NCBI GenBank assembly: GCA_965213575.1
Contig: CBDBZN010000037.1
Span: 80,698 to 144,697 of the forward strand
Reading direction: 5' to 3'
DNA: 64,000 nucleotides
DNA from: JAUHXS01 sp965213575
GTDB taxonomy: Bacteria; Bacteroidota; Bacteroidia; Chitinophagales; JAUHXS01
The translations under genes and the position numbers were made by a program. Positions 17,501 to 24,680 of this stretch are shown here, in pieces. The number at the start of each line of letters is the position of its first letter. Position 1 is the first letter of the stretch. A model generated the notes under the pieces. It saw only the letters and a list, made by a program, of their open reading frames with translations, was not told where the DNA came from and searched no databases.

Positions 17501-19756
17501 ATTACCGGTGATAGGCGGTTGCACAGAAATTTGCACAGTATCGCTAAAAGAGGTATCACAAGTAGAAGAAGTAACAATTCTTCGGTAATAAGTGGTATCT
17601 GTTAAGATGCCGGGGGCATAATCGGAATTATTAGAAGTTCCAACTGCTGTACTATAATTAATGTTATCAAGGCTTTGTTGCCACAAGAAAGCATGACTTC
17701 CATCACCACCTATTGGATCACTACCCGATAAGGCTGACGGCGTATGTCCTGAACAGATAGTTTGATCAGCCGAAATGGTATTACCGGTGATAGGCGGTTG
17801 CACAGAAATTTGCACAGTATCGCTAAAAGAGGTATCACAAGTAGAAGAAGTAACAATTCTTCGGTAATAAGTGGTATCTGTTAAGACGCCGGGGGCATAA
17901 TCGGAATTATTAGAAGTTCCAACTGCTGTACTATAATTAATGTTATCAAGGCTTTGTTGCCACAAGAAAGCATGACTTCCATCACCACCTATTGGATCAC
18001 TACCCGATAAGGCTGACGGCGTATGTCCTGAACAGATAGTTTGATCAGCCGAAATGGTATTACCGGTGATAGGCGGTTGCACAGAAATTTGCACAGTATC
18101 GCTAAAAGAGGTATCACAAGTAGAAGAAGTAACAATTCTTCGGTAATAAGTGGTATCTGTTAAGACGCCGGGGGCATAATCGGAATTATTAGAAGTTCCA
18201 ACCGCTGTACTATAATTAATATTATCAGGACTTTGTTGCCAATTATAGACATAATTACCATCACCACCGGTAGGAGAGGTGCCTGTTAAAGGTGCCGGCG
18301 TATTACCTGAGCAAATAGTTTGATCAGCCGAAATGGTATTATCGGTAATAGGCGTACATTCCCCAATTCTACCTGCAAAAATATTATAATTATTAGAACT
18401 ATTGAAATCAATGCTATCAAAAGATATATCACTACTAAAAGCCCCACAAACATATATGTTATCATCTGCCCCTACACTAATACCATAACCTTCTTCCCTA
18501 CCGCCTCCTGCAGCTCCTTTAACCCAATTTAAAGTTCTATCAGGGTTATAGCATGCGACAAAAATATCCCTATTAGAGCCACCTGTTCCAGATAGAATTG
18601 TACCACTAAAATTAGTATTTCCTATGTAATCACCGATAACATAAATTTTACCATCGGGAGCTAAATCAATATCATAACCCCAGCCTAAGTTATTGCTCTT
18701 AGCCGTTACTACCCAATCTGTATTGCCATTGTCCAAAGCATGCTTAGAAAGAAAAAAATCCTCTTCTGAAAGGCCATTAACATCAGGATGGCCCGGAAAT
18801 TTTGCTTTGTCGTAAATATAACCTGAGATATATACCCCATCCGAATTTGCTGCTATGGCAAATGCTTCGTCATTTTTATTACCATTTCTGCCAATACTCT
18901 TTGCCCATCTAAAAGTGCCCTCATTAGTATAAGATGCTAAATATATTTGTGTAAATTCATCATCATTATTTGTTAACTCAAAAGTTGTCCCATTAAAACT
19001 TATGGTTTCACTACGATAATTACCTACTATATAAACATTATCTTCATATGCAGTCAATACCCACGTTTCATCCTCCTCATCTCCACTTCCAACTGACCGC
19101 AGCCAGTCTACCGTTCCGCTTGAATTTATTTTTAGCATGTAGCAATCTGAGCTGCCTAAGCTGGAAAGTGTTTGTCCCTGGAACGATAACCCTCCCCAAA
19201 ATGTACCACAAACATATACATCGGATCCGTTTACTACAACGCTATAGCCAATTCCGTAATTGCTTATACCTTGTACCACCCACTGCAATATTCCTGAGGA
19301 ATTATATTTTGCTATAAATACATCTCTAGAACCACCAGCGCATGTTAAAAAATAATCTGGCCCTCCTAAGCCTTTGAAATTTGCTGTCCCTCTAAATGCT
19401 CCGGTTATATATACATTTCCTACATCGTCTGTAGTTATCTCAATTGCTACATCATCTTCATCACCTCCAATTTTAAAGGCAGAAAGTACATTGCCATTGG
19501 CATCGTATCGAGCAACAAATGCATCTGCTCCACCATAAGTGTTCTTTAAACTATCACCATAAGAAGATGATAAATCACCTGCAAAAGTTCCACAAACATA
19601 AGTCGTATTAGTAGTGGCATCATACGCTATTTCGTAAGCAAGTTCAACTGAAGCGGTGCTAGCCTGCTTAACCCACTGCCAAGGAGGAGCTTGTGCATAG
19701 CTAGTGATAGGAAGTATAAGTATAAAATAAATAATAAGCCTTCCTACAAAATTCAT
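14534..19756 (-). CDS. giant repeat adhesin with gliding-motility-associated (T9SS type B) C-terminal domain
   Basis: The protein has about 1,740 residues when started at the ATG at 19756, which gives a clean signal peptide ending SYAQA; an in-frame ATG eight codons upstream is also possible. Residues from about 30 to 470 are SBBP-type propeller repeats (recurring YVCGTF, VYITGAF and IYVIGDY). Next come about ten Ig-like repeats of 93 residues, the first seven highly conserved, each with TISADQTIC and CDTSFSD cysteine motifs. The C-terminus has the CHU_C/type B signature (FSPNFDQINDNF, LQIFNRWGHLVYE, WDGTNMNGK). It should be exported by T9SS and displayed on the surface. It heads the leftward cluster that continues into PorP/SprF. 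The nearly identical DNA repeats make copy number prone to change. Confidence 0.9.
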   Translation of the reverse strand: MNFVGRLIIYFILILPITSYAQAPPWQWVKQASTASVELAYEIAYDATTNTTYVCGTFAGDLSSSYGDSLKNTYGGADAFVARYDANGNVLSAFKIGGDEDDVAIEITTDDVGNVYITGAFRGTANFKGLGGPDYFLTCAGGSRDVFIAKYNSSGILQWVVQGISNYGIGYSVVVNGSDVYVCGTFWGGLSFQGQTLSSLGSSDCYMLKINSSGTVDWLRSVGSGDEEDETWVLTAYEDNVYIVGNYRSETISFNGTTFELTNNDDEFTQIYLASYTNEGTFRWAKSIGRNGNKNDEAFAIAANSDGVYISGYIYDKAKFPGHPDVNGLSEEDFFLSKHALDNGNTDWVVTAKSNNLGWGYDIDLAPDGKIYVIGDYIGNTNFSGTILSGTGGSNRDIFVACYNPDRTLNWVKGAAGGGREEGYGISVGADDNIYVCGAFSSDISFDSIDFNSSNNYNIFAGRIGECTPITDNTISADQTICSGNTPAPLTGTSPTGGDGNYVYNWQQSPDNINYSTAVGTSNNSDYAPGVLTDTTYYRRIVTSSTCDTSFSDTVQISVQPPITGNTISADQTICSGHTPSALSGSDPIGGDGSHAFLWQQSLDNINYSTAVGTSNNSDYAPGVLTDTTYYRRIVTSSTCDTSFSDTVQISVQPPITGNTISADQTICSGHTPSALSGSDPIGGDGSHAFLWQQSLDNINYSTAVGTSNNSDYAPGILTDTTYYRRIVTSSTCDTSFSDTVQISVQPPITGNTISADQTICSGHTPSVLTGTSPTGGDGSHAFLWQQSLDNINYITAIGTSTNTDYAPGVLTDTTYYRRIVTSSTCDTSFSDTVQISVQPPITGNTISADQTICSGHTPSALSGSDPIGGDGSHAFLWQQSLDNINYSTAVGTSNNSDYAPDILTDTTYYRRIVTSSTCDTSFSDTVQISVQPPITGNTISADQTICSGHTPSVLTGTSPTGGDGSHAFLWQQSLDNINYITAIGTSTNTDYVPGILTDTTYYRRIVTSSTCDTSFSDTVQISVQPPITGNTISADQTICSDLSPDTLRGSSPAGGDNAFTYLWQASADGITFYSATGSNDQEDYHPGTLSDTTSFRRIVYSSTCDSSISNLITINVYPSLTNNIISADQTICSGIMPDTFLGNKPSGGNGQIVWMWEIDSNDTGFADITFNNTDQNYLPPITMTDSLITKYYRRVATSGNCLTSYSNTVQLITTATISDNTISGNDTLCSEDSALVLSGSLPMGGDSNYIYSWEFGITPTNFTAAPGADSLQHYITNSIDETTYFRRIVRSINCPQNTSDTAVIVVYLPITNNTIEGPDELCKGTSNTLYDGSTGSGGDNSYSYQWEKSSDGINFESALGSSRDQFYNLPVISNPIHLRRKITSSVCDTSISTELYISVNDNPNADFEGNDSICQGDSILLSSNNISGLAPFNIQYATGDNIFNFEEIEADTHSFTVIPAQSKIYTIKELEDANGCISKNLTDSFRVTVLENPVANAGEDKDICGLATQLEPFPSVGMSTWQIPDEVNYDSTDYNVIANQYTTYNFVWTENNVFCADSDSVTISFHEQPNEVDAGMDKTLYYLFETDVIANTPENPFEGHWEIIEGSAELLNIYEPNLQVINLSVGVNIFRWIIENGPCEVIFDDVEVLVEDLYIPEGFSPNFDQINDNFVVRGLENVPSANLQIFNRWGHLVYETDQYLGTWDGTNMNGKKIAPDTYHYILKVSELDLIYNGYVVVKY
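16641..18314 (-). repeat. six tandem 279-bp coding repeats (93 residues each)
   Basis: A marker sequence coding for ADQTIC recurs at 16641, 16920, 17199, 17478, 17757, 18036 and 18315, that is, at exactly 279-base steps. The units are nearly identical at the DNA level and fall into two types by the segments GTSPTGG/NYITAIG (type A: 16641 and 17199 units) and GSDPIGG/NYSTAVG (type B: 16920, 17478, 17757 units). The 18036 unit is a mosaic. More diverged copies continue on both sides within the same gene. Confidence 0.95.
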
Positions 19757-20185
19757 ATATTTATCATTCACATAAATCATACCAGCTACCTAAATAAGAG
19801 CTTTTAGATTACTAAGGATCAAAATCAGTTAGTAATAAACTTACTTATACGCTGATGCGACATTAATTGTTACATTTATAATTCATAAAAATTTCTTCTA
19901 TATAAATATAGCTTATATTTATATCAGAAAAAAATAAAACACTAATGTCGTTGTTTACCTATTTACTAAGGCTACAGTTTTATATAGATGCAAACTACCT
20001 GATTTATACTATAAAAGAAAATTAACGACATTATATTTTCATTATAATATTATAAATAATTGCAAAAATTTATAATAAAATGATATATAATAAATTTTAC
20101 TTAATTGGGTAAAATATACCTCTTAAGTATAAAAATACCCAATAGTAGATGAATAGATGGTAGGAGATTAATTAATAACCTTTAA
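19757..20185. other. 429-base intergenic region upstream of the adhesin cluster
   Basis: This is a very A+T-rich spacer between the riboflavin synthase stop and the adhesin start, both leftward. I see no open reading frame of substance and no perfect TAnnTTTG on the minus strand. It should hold the promoter of the 11.6-kb cluster and the terminator of the ribE transcript. Two inverted repeats near its right end are described separately or touch the ribE stop (20167-20175 with 20182-20190, composed only of A and T). Confidence 0.5.
20104..20143 (-). terminator. weak hairpin downstream of riboflavin synthase
   Basis: ATTGGGTA at 20104-20111 pairs with TACCCAAT at 20136-20143, giving an 8-bp stem with a 24-base A+T-rich loop. 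It lies 42 bases past the ribE stop in the direction of transcription and is the only GC-containing dyad in the spacer. It could be a terminator or an operator of the downstream adhesin cluster. Confidence 0.3.
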
Positions 20186-20782
20186 TTAATTACTTTTAAA
20201 AGCTGCAATATTTTTCTGTACATATTTACCTAAAATATCAAATTCAATATTTACAAGTTGATTAATTTGAAGATTTTTAAAGTTCGTATGCTCATAGGTA
20301 TATGGAATAATTGCTACTGAAAAATGGTTATTGGAGACATTATAGGCCGTTAAGCTAACACCGTTGATACAAATAGAACCTTTTTCTACCATTAAAAGTT
20401 GAAAAGATGAAGGTAAGTTAAAAACGAATTCCACGCTGCCGCCTTTATCAATCATGTCTACACATTCTACGACAGTATCTACATGCCCCTGCACCATATG
20501 CCCATCTAACCTACTTTGAATGGTAACTGACCTTTCTAAGTTGACAAAGTCATTTTCTTTTAGATGGCCGATAACAGTTTTCTGAAGTGTCTCCTGGATT
20601 GCAGTAACGGTATGAGTATGTTTCTTAACATCAACTACTGTTAAGCAAACACCATTATGCGCTACACTTTGGTCGATTTTAAGCTCAGGTGAAATATCAG
20701 ATTTTATATGAATATGAATATTAGAGCCATCTTCAACGACCGCTTTGACTTCTCCTAGTGCTTCTATAATACCCGTAAACAA
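20186..20782 (-). CDS. ribE: riboflavin synthase alpha subunit
   Basis: This 198-residue enzyme dismutates two molecules of 6,7-dimethyl-8-ribityllumazine to riboflavin and the pyrimidinedione, the last step of riboflavin synthesis. The N-terminus MFTGIIEALGEV is diagnostic. The two tandem lumazine-binding half-domains are visible through paired motifs: AHNGVCLTV in the first and CINGVSLTAY in the second, together with GHVDTV. The gene starts three bases after the stop of a large T9SS surface protein gene on the same strand, so it is probably read from that transcript. The riboflavin deaminase/reductase gene ribD is 33 kb away at 53650, so the pathway is dispersed. No FMN riboswitch lies directly upstream. 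Confidence 0.95.
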   Translation of the reverse strand: MFTGIIEALGEVKAVVEDGSNIHIHIKSDISPELKIDQSVAHNGVCLTVVDVKKHTHTVTAIQETLQKTVIGHLKENDFVNLERSVTIQSRLDGHMVQGHVDTVVECVDMIDKGGSVEFVFNLPSSFQLLMVEKGSICINGVSLTAYNVSNNHFSVAIIPYTYEHTNFKNLQINQLVNIEFDILGKYVQKNIAAFKSN

Positions 20783-20785
20783 ATA

Positions 20786-23494
20786 TTAATTTTTATCGCC
20801 TCGTAAAATATGAATATAGCCTTTGAGCGGCTTTTCACGTTTTATAATTCCTTCTAATCTGGTTTCATAAACGTCACATCCATAATAGTAAACTCCTTCT
20901 ACTAATTCTTTGCCATTTTTGTCTGTGCCATTCCAATTAATTTCAGGGTCTGAAGTTTCAAATAATAATTGGCCCCATCTGTTAAACACTTGAAAATCTA
21001 CATGATCTATGAATCTAAATTTAAATACACCATTTACTTTATAAGGGGTATATAAATCATTTTGTCCATCTCCATTTGGCGTAAACACATTAGGCAGGTC
21101 ATATATCGGACAATTATCTACACATTTTTTCTGTGTAATTCTACTTTCATTATTATTAGAATCCACTGCTGTGATCATATAACATCCCGCTACTGAATTA
21201 AATAAGTTTGCATGAACGTATATACTATCATCTGCCGGCAACTGAGTAGCAATAATTTGAGAATCTGCAGTAAACGTAGGGGCGTAATAAATATTATAAA
21301 ACAATACATCTTCGGCGCAAGAGTCTGAGGGGTCAACCCAATTTAAAGTATTTTTAAAATTAGCAGCTACCCATGGTATCTCCGGAATGATGTCGCAGTT
21401 ATTTATCACTTCTAAAATAGGCTCACAAGGCGGAATATTATCTACCGGTGCTTTGCAAACTATTTGTGAATTATTAATCAATGTATCTACCTCATCTGTT
21501 CCATAAGTACCTATACTTTGAATATAATAGCAGTAAATGCTGTCGTTCTTTAAGCCTTTATCTACATAGGTGCTAACTGTTACCGTATCTAATGGAAAAT
21601 AATTGTTTCCAACGACTTCTTTTTTAAAGATTACATACTGATCATTAAACCAAGGCACATCCTCTTGCCAAGAAAGAATTAAGCGATTATCTGTGGGCTC
21701 AATAGTGAGGTAAACAGAAGAGGCAGGTTCTGTTTCACCAAGTAAAGTGCCATTATTAACATAAAATTCCAGTAAATAGTAATATTGGTTATCGACAGTA
21801 TTGATTGTGCTATCTAAAAAAGCTGTGTCGTTAAAAGTATTATAAGTAGGTGCAGTGAAAGATTTTATTTCTGTGTAGGTGCCGGCTGCATTTGTTTTTC
21901 TATAAATTTTATATTCATATGGGCCCGGGTTTTGAATAGTGTCTAAATCTTCACGTTTGGGCTTCAGCCAAGCAATTTGTATTTTTCCATTTATTGAATC
22001 CGTCTCCGTAACCGTCACATGGGTAATGACCGGAATGTCTTGTTTCAATTGTTCGCAAACCTCATTAGATGGCAAACTTTCTACTTTATTATAAGGGAAA
22101 TTACCACCACCGTCAGCAAACCCCGCCGTTACCCTATAACAATATTCAAAACCAATTTCTACATCCTTATCTTCATAAGTATGTTCATCAATACCTATCG
22201 CTATAGCAGTATAACCTAAGTCGGCTAAATTGACAGGACATTTACCGCTAAAAGTATCTCCTGACCCTAACTTTCTCCAGATAGTAAATCCTTGAAACTT
22301 TGTGGAAGAGAAACATTCGTATGGATTATCCCAATTTAAAATTATTCTTCCGGTCAATGCAGTTGCCGTCAAATTTTCAGGGGGTGGGGCGACAACAGTA
22401 ATCAGCCATGTTTCTAAGTCAGCAAGTGGCTTTAAGTTTCCTCCCTGCACAAAATTATCTTCTGCTTTAAAAACTACTTCATAAAAAAATTTCCTTACGT
22501 GATCACAAGTCGTTTGCCAAGAAAATTGCCCGGTGATAGAATCAGTACCCATAATAGTATTAAAATTAGCAGGATTAGGACTCACTTCTAAAGGGCCACC
22601 TTCTGCACTTAAAGTGATAACTTGCCCTATATTAGGATCTGTCGCAGTGACTGAAATATTCAGTAATTCGCCTGCTATGACACAGGTATCGTTTATTTCT
22701 TTAACATCAGGCGGAAGATTTGCTACATCCAGTACAATTATCTGCATGTCTCTTAAAAGGGTACCTATTAAAAATCCATTCCTATATTCTGAGATTAAGA
22801 TGGCAATGTTATATATTCCTTCTACCTTGGGGCTTGCCCATTCCAACTCGCCTGTAATAGCATCAATCATAATATTATTATTTGGCCCCGGGCCCACCTC
22901 ATCAGGGTATAAATAATTAGGCACGTCTGCATTAGCGTTTTGTTTAGGAATAATCAACTGATAGGAAAGGCTATCCCCATCTGAATCGAAAGCATTAGGA
23001 TTATGTTTAAAAATAGTATTCACATTGGCATAATCTAATGGTGGTTGGAGTAAAACCGGAGAATTATTGAATCCGAAGAATTGTGGGTCTAAGACAATTA
23101 ATTCTGTTTCTACATAAAAGGGAATATTGACTGAGCCTCCATCATTTACATTGATAATGGAAGCAATTCTATTAGCATCAACGATAGATAATGTGTAGCT
23201 GGATGGGCCCGGATATGTATGGGTGGCGCTATATTCGTTACGTTTTACGTCATCTGCTAAGATAACTTCTTCGATTCGGGGAATAAATTGCGATTGACCA
23301 TCTCCCCAAAACAATTCCAAAGAATCTCGATCAGCCGGACTGGATTCTTTAGTATAGGTTACCACAGTAACTTCGAATTTAAAATTAGATATTTGTTTAT
23401 AAGTAATTTCTCCTGCTCTGTTATGGGTTGCAAAGGCTATGGAAAATGTAAAAAAACTGAAAAGCGTACTTAATAGTATATCTTTAAAGCGCAT
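20786..23494 (-). CDS. secreted multidomain protein with gliding-motility-associated (T9SS type B) C-terminal domain
   Basis: This 902-residue protein begins with a signal peptide (cleavage near residue 22, FATHNRAGE). The N-terminal segment (RAGEITYKQISNF, LFWGDGQS) is a beta-sandwich seen in many Bacteroidota surface proteins. Cadherin/PKD-like segments follow (FKHNPNAFDSDGDSLSY), then at least three fibronectin type III-like modules (LTGRIILNWDNP, KIQIAWLKPKR, RLILSWQEDVP). The last 90 residues are the CHU_C signature: PNVFTPNGDGQNDLY, FQVFNRWGQLLFET and WNGTDKNGKELVEG. It should be exported by T9SS and cell-associated. Its stop is three bases before ribE, an unusual pairing of a surface protein with a vitamin biosynthesis gene. 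Confidence 0.88.
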   Translation of the reverse strand: MRFKDILLSTLFSFFTFSIAFATHNRAGEITYKQISNFKFEVTVVTYTKESSPADRDSLELFWGDGQSQFIPRIEEVILADDVKRNEYSATHTYPGPSSYTLSIVDANRIASIINVNDGGSVNIPFYVETELIVLDPQFFGFNNSPVLLQPPLDYANVNTIFKHNPNAFDSDGDSLSYQLIIPKQNANADVPNYLYPDEVGPGPNNNIMIDAITGELEWASPKVEGIYNIAILISEYRNGFLIGTLLRDMQIIVLDVANLPPDVKEINDTCVIAGELLNISVTATDPNIGQVITLSAEGGPLEVSPNPANFNTIMGTDSITGQFSWQTTCDHVRKFFYEVVFKAEDNFVQGGNLKPLADLETWLITVVAPPPENLTATALTGRIILNWDNPYECFSSTKFQGFTIWRKLGSGDTFSGKCPVNLADLGYTAIAIGIDEHTYEDKDVEIGFEYCYRVTAGFADGGGNFPYNKVESLPSNEVCEQLKQDIPVITHVTVTETDSINGKIQIAWLKPKREDLDTIQNPGPYEYKIYRKTNAAGTYTEIKSFTAPTYNTFNDTAFLDSTINTVDNQYYYLLEFYVNNGTLLGETEPASSVYLTIEPTDNRLILSWQEDVPWFNDQYVIFKKEVVGNNYFPLDTVTVSTYVDKGLKNDSIYCYYIQSIGTYGTDEVDTLINNSQIVCKAPVDNIPPCEPILEVINNCDIIPEIPWVAANFKNTLNWVDPSDSCAEDVLFYNIYYAPTFTADSQIIATQLPADDSIYVHANLFNSVAGCYMITAVDSNNNESRITQKKCVDNCPIYDLPNVFTPNGDGQNDLYTPYKVNGVFKFRFIDHVDFQVFNRWGQLLFETSDPEINWNGTDKNGKELVEGVYYYGCDVYETRLEGIIKREKPLKGYIHILRGDKN

Positions 23495-23621
23495 CTGTGT
23501 AAGATATAGTTAAATGTTATTTTATACAAACAATTTATTCATAAGAAAAATTCTTGCTTTTTTAACGCTCAATTATCAGTTTTGTTATTCAAGAGCATAG
23601 GCCTTTCAAAATCTAATTAAA

Positions 23622-24605
23622 TTAACGCGCCAATTCTACAAATACCGGGAAGTGATCGCTAAATCCTCCAATATAAATGGGGCCTTGATAAGTTCTATAC
23701 GGCATACCGCTCAAAGAATTATTTTTATGCTTATATAGCCAATCGGGATCAAAAATATCAGCATATTTATATGATAAGTAGGTAGTATTTCCGGTAATGA
23801 TAATTTGATCAAACAGATTCCATCTCCCTTTGTATTTTAAGGTGCCTTTTCCTGATTTATAAATATCTTGAAAGGGATTAAGTACTGCTACTTTTTTATT
23901 TTGCTGAGACAGCATTGATACACTTCGATTGATAGGATCATCATTAAAATCTCCCATCACAATTTGCAAATCATTAGGATAACGTTGGTGATAGTCATCT
24001 ATAAGTAATTTTAATTTATTGGCAGCGGTTAAGCGTTTGCTTTCGGAAGCAACTACACCACCTCTCCTAGATGGCCAATGATTAACAAAAATACTGACAG
24101 TATCTTCATCTATTTCTCCTCTAACATATAAAATGTCTCTTGTTTTAATATTCGGATTTTGATCAAAATATATCGGGTAATTTTTATGTGATAAAATCTT
24201 AAAAATGTCTTTTCGATAAAGTAAAGCCACATCAATTCCTCTCTCATTAGGAGACTCGTAATGTATAAAGTCGTAATCTGTCCGGATCAAAGGAGTATTT
24301 TCAATAAGGTCAGTTAATACTTTTTTATTTTCTATTTCGCCCAATCCCACTACAACCGGGAGGTTTTCTTCTCCTAATGCTATAATGACTTTAGCAATAT
24401 TTAGCAATTTTTGATTATATCGATAATAATTCCATTTTTTAGCACCTGTAGGTAAAAACTCATTATCATTTTTCTGTAGGTCATCTACGGTATCAAATAA
24501 ATTTTCTACATTGTAATACATGAACCGGTATGTATCAGCTGATGGTTGTGTACAAGCAGTAAAAAAAGTAAGAATAAAATAGAGAAATGTTATCTTAAAG
24601 TACAT
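23622..24605 (-). CDS. endonuclease/exonuclease/phosphatase-family lipoprotein
   Basis: This is a member of the EEP (DNase I-like) metallohydrolase fold. Catalytic motifs are in order: YNVENLFD, GLGEIENKKV with the metal-binding Glu, NHWPSRRGG, MGDFNDDP with the Asp-Asn pair, and the final SDHFPVF with Asp-His. The start chosen is the ATG at 24605, which gives a lipoprotein signal with the lipobox FTAC; an ATG ten codons upstream is less suitable. The product of about 327 residues would be anchored outside the inner membrane, so extracellular or periplasmic nucleic acid or phosphoester hydrolysis is likely. The exact substrate cannot be told. It is separated from the prolyl oligopeptidase gene by a short gap and may share its transcript. 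Confidence 0.85.
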   Translation of the reverse strand: MYFKITFLYFILTFFTACTQPSADTYRFMYYNVENLFDTVDDLQKNDNEFLPTGAKKWNYYRYNQKLLNIAKVIIALGEENLPVVVGLGEIENKKVLTDLIENTPLIRTDYDFIHYESPNERGIDVALLYRKDIFKILSHKNYPIYFDQNPNIKTRDILYVRGEIDEDTVSIFVNHWPSRRGGVVASESKRLTAANKLKLLIDDYHQRYPNDLQIVMGDFNDDPINRSVSMLSQQNKKVAVLNPFQDIYKSGKGTLKYKGRWNLFDQIIITGNTTYLSYKYADIFDPDWLYKHKNNSLSGMPYRTYQGPIYIGGFSDHFPVFVELAR

Positions 24606-24680
24606 GTACTTCAAAGATAATATTTTTAATATCATAAAAGTATAAAGTAATTGTGGCCACTTTTTAGACAGAAAATAATA

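Noticed and set aside
16641..18314. Regular repeats that could be mistaken for a CRISPR or satellite array
   Set aside because: The period is exactly 93 codons and stays in frame in the adhesin gene; there are no short spacers or cas genes.
20783..20800. FMN riboswitch before ribE, or before ribD at 53600-53650
   Set aside because: ribE follows a coding region by three bases, and the ribD leader is about 20 bases long, far too short for the RFN element.
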